A DNA stretch of 64,000 nt. Source: Linyphia triangularis. Lineage: Eukaryota > Arthropoda > Arachnida > Araneae > Linyphiidae. This document shows, in pieces, positions 1 through 11,253 of the stretch. Within the stretch, counting starts at the first letter, position 1. Each line of letters starts with the position of its first letter. The DNA is taken from assembly GCA_963978545.1 (NCBI GenBank), contig OZ021721.1:39667348-39731347 (forward strand), read 5' to 3'. The notes under the pieces are model-generated. The model was not told the origin of the DNA. It was given only the letters and a program-made list of their open reading frames with translations, and ran no database searches. A program made the position numbers and the translations under genes.

Positions 1-424
1 GTCCTATACCACTATGCCCCCTGGGGTATGGGATGAACATAAATAAACCGATGCTGTTTAGAGCAATGCCTGCATAAATCAATTGATCATCCTAAAAATT
101 TGTTATATGTCATATTGAAATCACAGAAAAATAAATTGCTTTAAAGCAAATACATAAAATAATTAAACAAGCACATTTAAAAAAAAAAATAGTAACCAAT
201 GAAAAATCATTCATAATGGCTTTTACCGAGCAGAATAGAACAGGGGTTTGAGAATCATTATTCTAAATTACAGTTTTAGATATTCAAAAATTTTGTTAAG
301 AAGAATATAATTTTACGTAATGTAATAAGGCACAATTAAAATGTTCATATAATTTAACTATGCAAAAAATACACCAGAGTATCAAGCAATAGCATGCTTC
401 CTAATTATAAACAATACATTTCAC

Positions 425-456
<32 letters not shown>

Positions 457-1087
457 TTAAACGTTATCAAAATACATTGGAATGCCCAATATTTTTATTT
501 ACGTATGTAAGTAATTATCAAATTTGAACTAGTGTTACTTTAAAAAGTATCTTTAAGTCAAATCTGCACCTCTTGGTATTTAGCCTTTTATACTTTTCTT
601 ACCGAAATTCAAATGTTCAAACATTCATAACAATAAACTGTTATAAAAAATTATTTTATTTTTTATTATTGAAGAAATAAACAATGAGATCATAAAGTTG
701 GAAAACAATATTTATTCTGGTGACAAATGTTGAAAAAGTGTGCTAAATTTGAATGTCATAGGGATAAATTCGCTTACCTTCTCGCAAGGTGTATACTGAA
801 TACATAAAAAGGTACAGTACTCAGTATCTACTAAAAGTCAAAGCTGTGTATATTTTCAGTTCACCTTCCATAATGTAGTTCCTTTCAACTCACGAAAGCC
901 AGCGTTTCCATGAAAGCGAACCAAGGCAAACCAATAAAAAGAACGCGGGAAATCACTAACGAACTTACCTATTCCAAACTACCTTGGTTGTGTTCAGAGA
1001 GCCTCTTTCGTAAGGCTGTTTTGGAAGTCTATGAGAAGAAACCGATCTTCTGTCTATGTAAAGTGACCGTACACTCATTTGTACTGG
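1..1087. other. AT-rich intergenic sequence
   Basis: I see no gene here. The stretch is AT-rich with stop codons in all frames and a 27-base poly(A) tract at 425-451. An open frame begins near 910 but runs into the repeat unit that starts at 1088 and has no recognisable domain, so I do not call it a gene. Confidence 0.6.
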
Positions 1088-1330
1088 GAGTTTGGGGAGC
1101 GTCTACAAAATTTGAAGAATTCACGAAAGTGTGTTATCATCCTGTATATCCTTCTACGGTACATAATTGAAAAAGTGTCAATATCCAAATACGGTGAGTG
1201 AACTTTAGCCTATTACTTAATTCAGAATAATACAAATTTAAATAATTATATACTGTTTCATAGAGGGTTGGATACAAATACAATAACGACTACATCGTTT
1301 GTTTTTCAGAAAATAACTTGCACAGGGTTA
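1088..1330 (+). repeat. Diverged tandem-repeat unit A
   Basis: This segment aligns by eye with 1852-2092 and about 2770-3005. Shared blocks in the same order are AGTTTGGG, TCTACAAAAT, ATTCACGAAAG, TATACTGTTTCATA, GGGTTGGATACAAA and TTTTTCAGAAAATAA. The copies are strongly diverged and none keeps an open frame. Unit A is separated from unit B by unrelated sequence (1331-1788). A GTGAGT after AATACG in this unit resembles a splice donor but is not conserved in unit B, so I read the array as an old satellite-like repeat rather than duplicated exons. Confidence 0.6.
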
Positions 1331-1788
1331 TTCCTAAAGTACTTTTCAACTTTTTAAATTAGAAACAATGTTTTGTATAACCTGGGAAGTAACGAATATC
1401 TAAACTAAAGTGACTAGGCTAAATATTTTTAGACAGCTTTCAGAACCCCTAGCAGCGATTTATGGAAGTTACAAAAATTAACTAAAAAACTAAAGGACAT
1501 CGGCAAAAAAGTCAAATTAGAAAAATGTTTACAATAAATGGCAAAACCAAGGGAAAAGTTTCATGAAGTTATCTGTAAAATTGGCGGAGATAGGTTAAAA
1601 TTATGGACTATTCGCGACTTGTAAAAGAGCTTGTCTTGATATTCTTGTTCGTTCTGATCTCCTGATCCTGTAAGCTGCTTAAAATATTTAGCATAGTCCT
1701 TTACTATAAGTTTAAGTTTCTTCCATGGTTGTATGAGACACGTTGTTTCAAATTTAAAGGGCTGAAAAGGATTTTAGGAATTATCTTA

Positions 1789-2094
1789 CATAAGTTTGAT
1801 ATAGTGGCCTTGTAACAATATGTTAAAGGACCTAAGACTTATTTGAACTTTAGTTTGGGTAGCCTCTACAAAATGTGCAGCATTCACGAAAGCTCGTCAT
1901 GTTATATCCATCTACAGTTCCTGGTTAAAAAACATCCAATATCTAAAAAATTTTCGTGCTATTTTGTCAACTACTCCTTCAAAGTAGCAAGATTTACGAT
2001 AGTTGAAGCAATATATTGTTTCATAAAGGGCTGAGAATACAAACACAAGGACGACCATATTGTTCGTTTTTCAGAAAATGATTCATAAGTTTAA
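1789..2094 (+). repeat. Diverged tandem-repeat unit B
   Basis: The unit begins with CATAAGTTTGATATAGTGGC, which recurs diverged at about 2713 and 3009, and ends at the TTAA (2091-2094) where a MITE is inserted. If the MITE is ignored, unit B is followed directly by unit C, giving a period of about 300 bp. No coding function is apparent. Confidence 0.6.
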
Positions 2095-2712
2095 CCCTTT
2101 CGCTGAGTAATTTTTTTTTATCTAAATAGGTTCCAAAATTGCATTTTTTTTATTGCATATTTCAAATCTACATATATTTTAAAGTTAAAATATGCAAAAT
2201 CAAATTTTTAAAAGATTTTTTTTTTCAATATAGAATTAGATCATAAATAAAGTTTGTCGGAATATTGAAATTGAAGAATAATTATACGAAAGTAAAATTT
2301 TGAAAATTAATCTTGGTAAATTTTTATTTATTTTAAGAAATACAAAGATAAAACGTATATATTCATGAAAATATACAAAATACTTACAAAACATTTATTA
2401 GAAATGAAGTTTATAATGATAAATTTCGAAACAAGGTTGGAGGCTAAGTCCTACCTCGCAAACTTTGCACAAAATTCGTATTTTTTTACGAATTTTTTTC
2501 TACATTCAGTTTTTTCTTTGAGCACCTGTTAACCCAAATTTGAATAAACAGTTAAACATAACAGAAAAGTAAAAATAAAACCATGAACGGGGAAAGAGCG
2601 GGTTGCACAATTAAATAGATGGCAAAAATGCAAACCCCCGGAAATTGCGGGATGAGCAAATTTTACTACTTCTACGTTGCCCAAGAAAATCGCAGGATGA
2701 GCAGCGAGAGGG
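2095..2712. mobile_element. 618-bp MITE flanked by TTAA (piggyBac-type ends)
   Basis: Both sides carry TTAA (2091-2094 and 2713-2716). The ends are inverted: the left end reads CCCTTTCGCTGAG and the reverse complement of the right end reads CCCTCTCGCTGCTC. TTAA target duplications and CCC-starting inverted repeats are typical of piggyBac-group elements. There is no transposase ORF inside, so the copy is non-autonomous. The neighbouring repeat units show the uninterrupted sequence at the corresponding site, which supports a genuine insertion. Confidence 0.7.
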
Positions 2713-3040
2713 TTAATATAGTGGCACCGTAAAGGTATGTAAACTTACCTTACATTTATTTTTACTTCAATTTAGAGAACGTGAACAAAATTTGCAGCAT
2801 TCACGAAAGCATGAAAGGTTATATCCTTGTTCTGTACCTAGTTGAAAAAGAGCTAATGTCCAAAAAGAGTGAGTGCAATTTTTCCAACAACTTCTTCAAA
2901 ATTATTAATTTTAAAATAGTTAACCTAGTATACTGTTTCATAGTGGGCTGTGGATATAAACTCAGCAATAACAACATAACTTCATATTTTAGAAAATAAC
3001 CTATAAGTCTGATATGGTGGCATCGTATCGGGTTTTTCTT
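2713..3040 (+). repeat. Diverged tandem-repeat unit C and start of a fourth unit
   Basis: Unit C (about 2713-3008) matches unit B in ATATAGTGGC, ATTCACGAAAGC, TTATATCC, TACTGTTTCATA and CAGAAAATAAC-like blocks. It is followed at about 3009 by ATAAGTCTGATATGGTGGC, the beginning of another unit that fades after about 30 bp. A short open frame lies across this unit but its sequence is not shared by the other units. Confidence 0.55.
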
Positions 3041-6000
3041 TTGATATTTTTGGGAAAGCATTTATCTCATTGTCTATATTTGTGATAAAGCTCATGAAGC
3101 AGCATCATTTGATATCATTTAGACAAAAAACAGAAAATTGTGCTTTGTCATCTTGCATTCTCATATATTTTGATAACTTGGCAGAATTGTTAATGTTTCA
3201 AAAGGGTGATTGAAATGTTGTCTATAACTAAAACAATCAGAAAAATAATAACTTATTTTATATAATTCAAATTATTTTGAAGTAATTGGTAAATAAAATT
3301 TCATTCTAACCTGTTTCACTTTCTACCAAGGTACACTCATTTAAAAAGTATTACTTTCAAAACTGAGTGTGTTGCATTAAGGTCAGTCCTAATTACTAAT
3401 TAGTAGTGCACAATATAACACACAAACTATTACATTTTAATAGATTCTGAAATATGTTTAGCAATTACTATTTACCTATTTGAATTTATATAACGGAAAG
3501 TTTACGATGTATTCAGACAAATTGTGAAACATTTGTTATATTAAGTTTTGTTTAAATTAGAGGAATAAGCTACTAACAAGCAACCTGTATATTTGTTATT
3601 TCATTCATGTGTTAGAAGGCAATTTAATTGTCACTTCAGGCTTTTTCAACAACTATAAATTATAATAAGTTAATTATTTTTATTTAAATACAATTTATTA
3701 AAAATAGTTTTTATTTAAAAATATTTTTTTTTTAAAATAATTTTTTGAAAATAATTTTGATTTTGAAATAATTTTGATTTAAAAATAATTTTTATTAAAA
3801 AAAAATATCTAAAAATAAATTCTAATTTTAAAATAACTAATAATGTTAGACTATTATTTCACTCAATTTGGACAAGAAGTTGTTGTGTTGGTTACATTGT
3901 AGCTTTATGAAGAGGGAATGCTTTCTGAGAGGTCATTTGCTTATTAAATTGATGAAAAACCAGAAAAATGCAAAAATCACATCAGGCAATCCGATAACCA
4001 AACCAAGACGATCGTCGCAGTGTTCTGCTCACTTTGGAAAGAAAGGCTGTTGAACCTGCCGTGACCACTTACATATAAGAAAAGTATTTTGCCAACTGGA
4101 CGAGAGTGGAACTATATAAGAGGCAAAAAAGACAGGAAACAAATTTTTAAACTAGCGAAATGACAAATTTAACCTATAAAATTTATGTATATAAGTATCA
4201 TTTGATATATATGTTTGGAGCATTACATAGCAAGACGGATAATTACAAATCAAACGGACAACCATGACTATTATACGATCTGTGAAATATTTTATATATT
4301 ACCAGCCTGGTTATCAAAATTCTACTAAAAGTAAGGAACCCGAAATAGTTACAATCAGAGTTAAGCAATATAAAATTGATTTGTTTGATTGATTTGTAAA
4401 AATTCTCTTATTGTAATTTCGAAATTTGTGTTTAACCCTTCTCCTCCCCTATCCTCATAACCTTTGGGTTTCACTAGCTTTTTTTTGAATTCTAAGGATT
4501 TAGCATACCATTTTACCTCGAAACAAATATCAAACAATTTTAATTAGTGTGCATTTTAAATTATAAATGAAATATTTTTAAATACATTATTATTTGATAT
4601 CAAAGTAATTACTATTGACATATAATCAGAATAAACTTATTTCTATGTTTTGAAATTCCTAACACCTAACTTTAGATAGTCGCTAGGATTCATAATCTCT
4701 TTCTTGGAACTGTCTCGGATCTTTTTTTTTTCGTATGAAACAATTTTGAAAAGCTGCAATTTTTGATCTTGTACATCAAAACATGAAGCGCGAAAAAGCG
4801 AGGTTTTGAAAAAAATATCGATACAGTACAAAGAGCTCACTTTTTTTCTCATTTTGTGCTTCTCTCTTTTCCCATTTCTTTCTATTTTGCTTTAAGGGGA
4901 GGGTGGTCAGAAGGAAAGCAACAATTTCACAAAGCAAGAGGTTTTAGGGAGCATGTCTACGGAGTCAAATTTCGTCGCGAAATTTATTGCGCAGTTTGAA
5001 AGAAATGCTCGACTGTAAAAAGAAATCGTGACCCGGGGGAAAAACCAGAGAATGCCAGTACGAAAAAAATTTACTGGTAAGAGCAAAAATGAAGGAAAAT
5101 GCGAAAAAAAAAGAGGGAATGACAGGACTCCGTAGTACGTCAAATAGTGAAAAATGAAGCCTTTGGAGATGAAAGTGAAAAATTTATTTCGTTCGGGGAA
5201 CTTATGTAAAAAAGCATCTCGGGGCTTGTGTTTCGATAACTTGATTAAAATAGTTTTATTTATGTTATGTTTGTTTGACTGAAAACTTATTTAAGGAGAG
5301 TATGATGCTTCTCTTGTTATGAAAAAAAACTGAACTTATTGTCCTGGGAAATATTGTGCTTCAATGTTTCTGTTAAATTAGTCGCATTATACGTAAACTG
5401 ACTGTTGTAATGAATGCATGTAAAAATTAACTGTGAATTCAATGCATCACTGAATGATAAATGAAACAAGGAACTTCTACATCTTCTTTTAACGAGATTG
5501 AGGGTACTGTAAGAAAAAACAGGGAATTGTGTGGTCAATAATTATTTTTTCTTCGCTTGTGTGTCGGTTGCCATGTCTAACTAAATCTCTAATTACAAAA
5601 ATTAACATTTGAAGGGATTTTTCAAACTTAACTTATATATTTTCATTAACATTTTTACCTACTTCATTTTGCACTATTTATAAATTAAAAAACTTATTAA
5701 AAATAGCTCATGTTTTCTATTATAATAAACTGATTAAAATTCCATTTTTTGCAAACATATCTACTTATACACATATTAATTGAATAATAAAAAAAAATTG
5801 GGTTTCCAAATTAAAAGAAATGTTTTAACATCGCCACATGTTTTTATTTTTGGATGCCGGGTGCTTTATCATAGCTTGTTAGTCAGAAAATTTTCAAACA
5901 TCTTATAATGAGTGCATAAACTTGTTGAAAAAAACTAAGTTAAATTTCAATAATTTATAAAAACAGTTTGAAAAAAGTATTAGAGTTTATTTAAAAATTC

Positions 6001-6109
6001 AAATAGTTATAAATAGTATAATTAAAATAATCTTTAAAATATAATTAAAATAAAGAATTTGAAATGATTATGTAAAAACACATTTTTGAAAGTTTTAAAT
6101 ACTTTATAA
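3041..6109. other. AT-rich intergenic sequence
   Basis: I see no gene. At 3640-3840 the sequence degenerates into low-complexity AATAATTTTTATT-like repeats. The part around 4850-5160 is richer in G than its surroundings and has TACGGAGTC near 4958 facing GACTCCGTA near 5128, which may be a decayed inverted repeat. No protein-family match was recognised. Confidence 0.5.
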
Positions 6110-6112
6110 AAT

Positions 6113-6840
6113 TTACTCACCTGTATCCTCTATATGCATACCTTGTTGGCCAACAATATGTTGAAAGCGCACTACCGCATTATCAACGGCCCCATGCAAA
6201 GTATCAATCGGAATGAGGGAGACATGGCGGACGATCCTGGATTTCAAATCCACTTCATTAGTTACATGTCCTTGATAAACGTAATCTTTGACAAAACCCC
6301 ACAGCCAGAAGTCACAAGGGTTCATGCACATGGAATGTCCATTGCTTGTGCTAATGAATGACCACTTACAATAGCAATTGAAGAACTTGCAGATGCTTCA
6401 GCTGTTTGCAATTTTAACTTCCTCCACAATCACCGGCTCAGTTGCATGTTTTCATCTTCCAGTGCAACATCCAGAGGGTAATCATGTTTTTTATCAGTCT
6501 ATAAGCACAGAGTGCTGCTGAAGCATTCCTCTCATTTGAATAAAAAAAGTTTTACCATTAATGACCATTCTTTTTTGTTGAGCAGCATATTCACTGCTGG
6601 CAATTGCTTTCTTCGACCCATATCAATTGCTTTTACAGCGAAATTACATGAAGTACTCATTATCATATGGTTTTACCAGTACATCGCCATATATTGGCAA
6701 AATTTGTAACTAATTTTTTTCGACGGAAATTTCAACCGTATGATCTGCATAACATATGATCGAAATTTCATTTGGATCCGTTCAGTAAAACCGGAACTAC
6801 GAGCATCTGAGTACCTTCCGATTAATTTTAACCACCCTAT
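6113..6840 (-). pseudogene. Decayed Tc1/mariner-related transposase (DUF4817-type HTH) element
   Basis: On the minus strand, 6331 to 6113 encodes 72 residues with CDFWLWGFVKDYVY near the start. This is the segment after the last catalytic residue in a large family of arthropod DDE transposases (usually a PDL..CDFFLWG motif). Upstream, about 6620 to 6480, the same strand encodes pieces resembling that family's N-terminal helix-turn-helix (MVKLF, then RNASA/ALCAYRLIKNM in shifted frames). The catalytic middle is missing, so the copy is internally deleted as well as frameshifted. The 5' end at 6840 reads ATAGGGTGGTTAAAATTAAT inward and looks like a terminal inverted repeat; no matching end is seen near 6110. 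Family assignment is from memory of the motif. Confidence 0.6.
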
Positions 6841-7776
6841 ATATACACGAAGCTGAGATGCCTATCTATGTTGTAAAGTGTTTAATTAAAATTAGTTAAT
6901 ATTAAGGTAAATATTCTATTAAAATCTCATAAAGTCGTAATATTAAATTAATATTTATCAAAACATTCATTATTAATTAGAGACACCTCAAACATCAAAA
7001 ATACTCAAGTCTCATTCAAGAGATACACAACTTTTGGCATCCATACAATTGTAAAAGCAGATGTTATTAAAACATGAATGATTCTTATATTAAAACATGC
7101 TTCACAAAATTTCTGAAGTGAGGGAAAAGCATAATTGGCCTACCTAGATTAGACTTCGTGTGTTGTAATTTTTTCAGTATAATATGGGAAAACACCTGAA
7201 ATAGGAGGTGCATGTAAAAATTAACCAATATAAATGTAGCATTGATAACATTTTCAAAATAGCAAAAACAAGCGTCACCTTTTTGTTCCTTTCGAGATGT
7301 AGCATTTTACCATAAGTAGGTTTAGTAAAAACTCGTTAAATGTTAAAACATAGTTTTACTGAATTACATTCATTAACTACATTTGTAATATAAAGTTGCT
7401 TTAAAATACACTTTTTAAGAACATAGTATTTTTTTAACTGAGTAAAGGTTCTACTAAATTTTATTGAAATAACATTACATGTATTTTTTTTTTTATTGTA
7501 AAAAGTAAATGATGACATGAAAAATATGTTTCATTCTCTTAGTATATAAATAATGTAGATCTTTAAATTTTTCAAAACATAACTTGTTATTTTCGAAACA
7601 ATATTTTGTAAAAAATAATTCATTAACCAACAGTTAATCCGAAGCGTTTTATAACAACACATTATGACTAATTTCAATTACAATAATAGAATTTCTTAAC
7701 TATAGCCATACTTATTTATTGCTTGATTGCTCGGGTGTGACAATAGTATTTTTTATCATATTTTGTCGTAATTTTT
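6841..7776. other. AT-rich intergenic sequence
   Basis: No gene, repeat unit or structured element was recognised here. It is AT-rich filler between the transposase remnant and the first SINE. Confidence 0.5.
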
Positions 7777-7788
7777 TTAAAACCGCAG

Positions 7789-7971
7789 ACTTGGTTGGTT
7801 GTATTCAGATTATCTGGCGCCGTCAGCAACACGAGGGCTATAATGCGCCGAAACATTCGTCATTAGACAAGCCAACATACATTTACAAACACCCATGCCT
7901 AACACGGGACTCGAACCCGCAACCTCGCGGTCTAGAAGCTAGCACCCTAACCACTATACCGTTTGGTCGGC
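7789..7971 (-). mobile_element. tRNA-derived SINE (family 1), full length
   Basis: Read on the minus strand from 7971, the copy starts GCCGACCAAACGG and contains a pol III box A (CGGTATAGTGG) and a perfect box B (GGTTCGAGTCC). A ~100-bp body includes GGCGCATTATAGCCCTCG and GACGGCGCCAGATAATCTGA, and the copy ends in CAACCAACC. It is flanked by near-perfect 12-bp target duplications: TTAAAACCGCAG (7777-7788) and TTAAAACCACAG (7972-7983). The tRNA-like head would attract a tRNA caller, but the acceptor stem pairs only partly and the body continues, so it is a SINE rather than a tRNA gene. Confidence 0.88.
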
Positions 7972-8309
7972 TTAAAACCACAGGCATACTTTGTTTTCAA
8001 ACCAGTGTTTCACTTTCCTCTGTGGAGTGTATTACTAAAAATTGAGAAGTGTATCATGCTTCATATATGTTGCCATTTGTAAATATTATTAACTAGACTT
8101 TTTTAATGACCGAAATATTGTTTCTCTAAATGACATCTTCCTCTGCCTCATTTATATTCTATACCATACATCTGTAAAATGAAATATACCATAACAAAAG
8201 AGTTATTTGTAGCGAGACGAAATCGTTTACTTATCTAAAACCATTATGAACCCTAGAAAATTACATTCTTAGATAAATCAACATTATCTTAAAATATGGG
8301 CCGATCAAA

Positions 8310-8320
8310 CGGTATAGTGG
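8310..8320 (+). promoter_or_regulatory. RNA polymerase III box A in SINE
   Basis: CGGTATAGTGG sits ten bases into the element, where a type 2 pol III promoter has its A box. It resembles the A box of tRNA-Asp-like genes. The same motif is present in the other full-length copies. Confidence 0.75.
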
Positions 8321-8353
8321 TTAGAGTGCTAGCTTCTAGACCTCGAGGTTGCG

Positions 8354-8364
8354 GGTTCGAGTCC
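8354..8364 (+). promoter_or_regulatory. RNA polymerase III box B in SINE
   Basis: GGTTCGAGTCC is an exact match to the GGTTCGANTCC consensus, 34 bp after box A. It is retained in all full-length copies except 11058-11241, where the T-loop side reads GGTTCGAGTCC followed by CGCG. Confidence 0.8.
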
Positions 8365-8492
8365 CGTGTTGGCATGGGTGTTTGTAAATGTATGTTGGCT
8401 TGTCTAATGACGAATGTTTCGGCGCATTATAGCCCTCGTGTTGCTGACGGCGCCAGATAATCTGAAAACAACCAACCAACCTTAAAATATGG

Positions 8493-9700
8493 TTTGTTCT
8501 TGTTTTCCCACTTAACCAAGCTTAATAAGAGTTTAATGGCTGGTATGGGGAGTATATACTAAAAATATATATTGTTATAGAATATCCTCAGAATATCTTT
8601 AAATTTCAATAAAAAAAGTTAAGTATATGGCGTACGAGTTTACGGTGTGCAATAAAATGCTTCTCACTATGACAAGTATTTTTTAAGCAAATAAAATGTT
8701 TCCAAATGTTGCACATAGATGGGGTTTTAGTTAAAAATTACAAATACTGCAGTAAAAGTTTATGATAACTAGTTACAAACGATGAATTATGATGAGACAA
8801 TGAGTTACAGTATACAAAAAGTCAGCACTAATATCAACCAAATATAAAATTGTGTTGAGATTTTGATGCATTGTTCGTTCTTTTAAAGGTACTGTGGCTT
8901 CTATGGGAAGAATTTGGAACTATTGATTTTTTTTGCTGAAAAAATATTTCATCATAAGAAACAATTTAGATTTAATTACAAAGATTACTTGATGTTTTGA
9001 TCGAAATTTAAAATGTGTCAGGGACTTTTGAGATACTTGTATATTGTTATAATTTCCTAGAATTGTTTGGTCAATAATATGGATTTATTGGAATGAGTTG
9101 TTTTATAGAAGGTGATATATAGATTTTAATTGCTTTTCAATCGGTCCAGAAGAAATTTTGCTGTTTGAGACGTCATGCAAATTGAATTCCTTGTAGACAA
9201 AGCATTAGCGAATATATTAAATTTATATACTGGGAACATGTTGACCTCTTTTGTTGGTTGGTTTGTATGCTCTACATCCCACCAAGTTTTATATCAATAA
9301 AAATAACAGTATTCTTAAAAAGAAAATTAATAAAAATAGCGTTTTTTTCATTCATCCAAAGTAGACAGAGCCCTTAAAATGTAGAGAATTACAAATTTAT
9401 GGTGCTAATGCTCATTCAGATATTTTAATTGAGAAATGATTGTTGTTTGTTAAAACCATTAAATAGTTATTGGAATTCTATTCGATATTTGAATTAATAA
9501 TAATGGAAAAAACATAAATTGTAGAGTTAAAAAGAGGAGTCCAAAAGTAAATTAAATAATGAAAGATTACTTCTTGAACGTTGTAGTTAGTTATAATTAT
9601 AACTATTATTAATATAACGCTGTCTAGTGAACTCGTTGTTAATTTAAGCAAGGTTATTTATTCAGTTACTCAAGTATCATTAATAGGCGAGGAATTTTTT
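8493..9700. other. AT-rich intergenic sequence
   Basis: No gene was recognised. A short TTGGTTGGTT at about 9254 resembles the tail of the local SINEs on the minus strand, but no SINE body follows. Confidence 0.5.
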
Positions 9701-9850
9701 CACTTATTATAACTATAATTATAGAGTTTTTATAATTAAAACTATAAATATAAGCATGGAGTTTTTTTAATCATTATAACTACAATTAAAATCATGGATT
9801 TTTTTTATAATTATAAATACAATTACAATTATGCATTTTTTTAAATAATA
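9701..9850. repeat. AT-rich minisatellite, about 50-bp unit
   Basis: Three imperfect units of the form ATTATAACTA.AATTA then ATCATGGA then TTTTTTTATAAT follow each other (around 9705-9760, 9761-9805 and 9806-9845). GAGTTTTTATAATT, GGAGTTTTTTTAAT, GGATTTTTTTTATAAT and GCATTTTTTTAAAT mark the unit ends. Confidence 0.55.
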
Positions 9851-10360
9851 CCATTCAATTGCTATTAAAACTACAAATACAAGTTCACCGATGACATGAA
9901 AGTGTCAAGGTATAATCCGTAAATTATTCTAAGCTTTCATGAAGAATTTCGAAGGAAATAACTGACGAATAAAATATAGTTGACGTCAATGCAATAAAGA
10001 GATGAATATTGCTAAACGAATGAATAGAAAGAAGTGCTTAGAAATAAAATGTAACATTACGGTTCAAAGACAACTATCAATAAAGCCAATAAGAAGCCTC
10101 CAGCTCAAAGAATAAAGAGCCTACAGATTGAAACAGCATTTTGGAACAGTATATGACTTTATCTATTGAACACTTTTATTTATTGAAAGAGAATTAGATA
10201 GACAAAGAAGTAAGTGGTCAAATGCATTTGATCAAAATATTGCACGTATTTGATGGACATTCATGTCCAGTGCAATAGCATCAAAGAGGAATGAACAGAT
10301 ATTGATACTCCTCTGTCCATAGTGAATTGAGTACAACTGAAAAGAACGAACTTTACAGCA

Positions 10361-10452
10361 TGCAAAGTATGGATACTATAAATGGATGTACGGATACGGA
10401 TAATATAAATGGTCAAAGTACGGATACCATAAATGGTCCTTTATAAATGGAT
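10361..10452 (+). repeat. Short minisatellite with GGATAC.ATAAATGG unit
   Basis: ATGGATACTATAAATGG, ACGGATAATATAAATGG and ACGGATACCATAAATGG recur at about 28-bp spacing, with a further ATAAATGG at about 10443. It lies just upstream of a transposase remnant. Replication slippage is the likely origin. Confidence 0.65.
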
Positions 10453-10513
10453 GAATTGCCGAATCGTTTAAACTTTGCTATTGAGATCTTGAAACGAATA
10501 GATAAGCTGCTGA

Positions 10514-10645
10514 TTTGACTTCGTACGGTGTATTCTCTTTACAGACGAAAAACCTTTTCTTGGGTCTAGAAAGTTCAACAGTTACAACATGAGATTATGG
10601 GATATGGTTTTCGAATATATTCAAGATAGTTCCGACGGAACATAG
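10514..10645 (+). pseudogene. Transposase fragment with the first catalytic aspartate
   Basis: This 43-codon open segment encodes CILFTDEKPF followed by FNSYNMRLWD. That is the signature around the first catalytic Asp of Tc1/mariner-related transposases, where the family typically has VLFTDE..F then FN..N...W. It stops at TAG (10643-10645). Flanking frames are broken. A likely C-terminal piece of the same decayed gene lies at 10854-11045. Recognition rests on the short motif, so the family is moderately supported and activity can be excluded. Confidence 0.55.
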
Positions 10646-10853
10646 AGTACGGCTTAGTGTCTAGACTTGCCAAGGGAATGTTCTTTTGCGCTGTGCTTAC
10701 AATCCCAAAAGAGGTTTATTTGGACATTACGCTAAGTTTCTTTGTCTCTCACGTTTGTCATTTGCATACGAAGATTTTTTGACTGCAATATAGTGTACTT
10801 CCAAACTATGGTTGAATTGTAAGACAATATTTGAAAGGGAAGTTTCCTAGATA

Positions 10854-11045
10854 ATGGATTGGATGAGGTGGTGTAATGTTATGATCATCTCCTTTCTCAG
10901 ACTTAACTTCTATGAATTTATTACTTCCTTTGTCAAGGATAAAGTGTATGCTTCCTCTGTGGTTGAAATTGAAATACTAAATATACGATTCAATCCAGTC
11001 TACATTGCAATCAATACAAGCAAATACGTGGAAAGAAATGAGGTA
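10854..11045 (+). pseudogene. Transposase C-terminal fragment
   Basis: The open frame includes FVKDKVYASSVVEIE and FNPVYIAINTSKYV. At DNA level it aligns with 47415-47520, sharing CAATCCAGTCTA and neighbouring blocks, where the preceding sequence encodes a clear WPPRSSDLSPLDFFL motif. I therefore read it as the same transposase family with the diagnostic motif eroded. A SINE has inserted at its 3' side (target duplication 11046-11057). Confidence 0.4.
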
Positions 11046-11057
11046 CAGTATTGATGT

Positions 11058-11241
11058 TGTTTGGTTGGTTGTTTTCAGATTATCTGGCGCCGTCAGCAAC
11101 ACGAGGGCTATATTGCGCCGAAACATTCGTCATTTAACAAGCCAACATACATTTACAAACACCCATGCCTAACGCGGGACTCGAACCCTCAACCTCGCGG
11201 TCTAGAAGCTAGCACGCTAACCACTATACCGTTTGGTCGGC
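11058..11241 (-). mobile_element. tRNA-derived SINE (family 1), full length
   Basis: This minus-strand copy has the GCCGACCAAACGG head and the GACGGCGCCAGATAATCTGA body motif, and ends in CAACCAACCAAAC. Perfect 12-bp target duplications, CAGTATTGATGT, lie at 11046-11057 and 11242-11253. The T-arm has a substitution next to box B compared with the other copies (GAGGGTTCGAG instead of GCGGGTTCGAG). It is inserted at the edge of the transposase remnant. Confidence 0.9.
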
Positions 11242-11253
11242 CAGTATTGATGT

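Larger units (their letters stand above)
8300..8480 (+). mobile_element. tRNA-derived SINE (family 1), full length
   Basis: This plus-strand copy matches the minus-strand copy at 7789-7971 almost throughout. It begins GCCGATCAAACGG and ends in CAACCAACCAAC. Perfect 12-bp target duplications, CTTAAAATATGG, lie at 8288-8299 and 8481-8492. The two copies are head to head, 328 bp apart. The head's anticodon loop reads CTTCTAG, which would be a TCT anticodon, so an Arg-type parent tRNA is possible but uncertain. Confidence 0.9.

Noticed and set aside
910..1170. 86-residue plus-strand ORF with exon-like appearance
   Set aside because: Its 3' half is repeat unit A and the homologous units do not preserve the frame.
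7905..7971. tRNA gene on the minus strand (also at 8300, 11175 and 58990)
   Set aside because: Box A and B are good, but the acceptor stem pairs poorly, the sequence continues into a conserved body, and 12-bp target duplications flank the whole unit. These are SINE heads.
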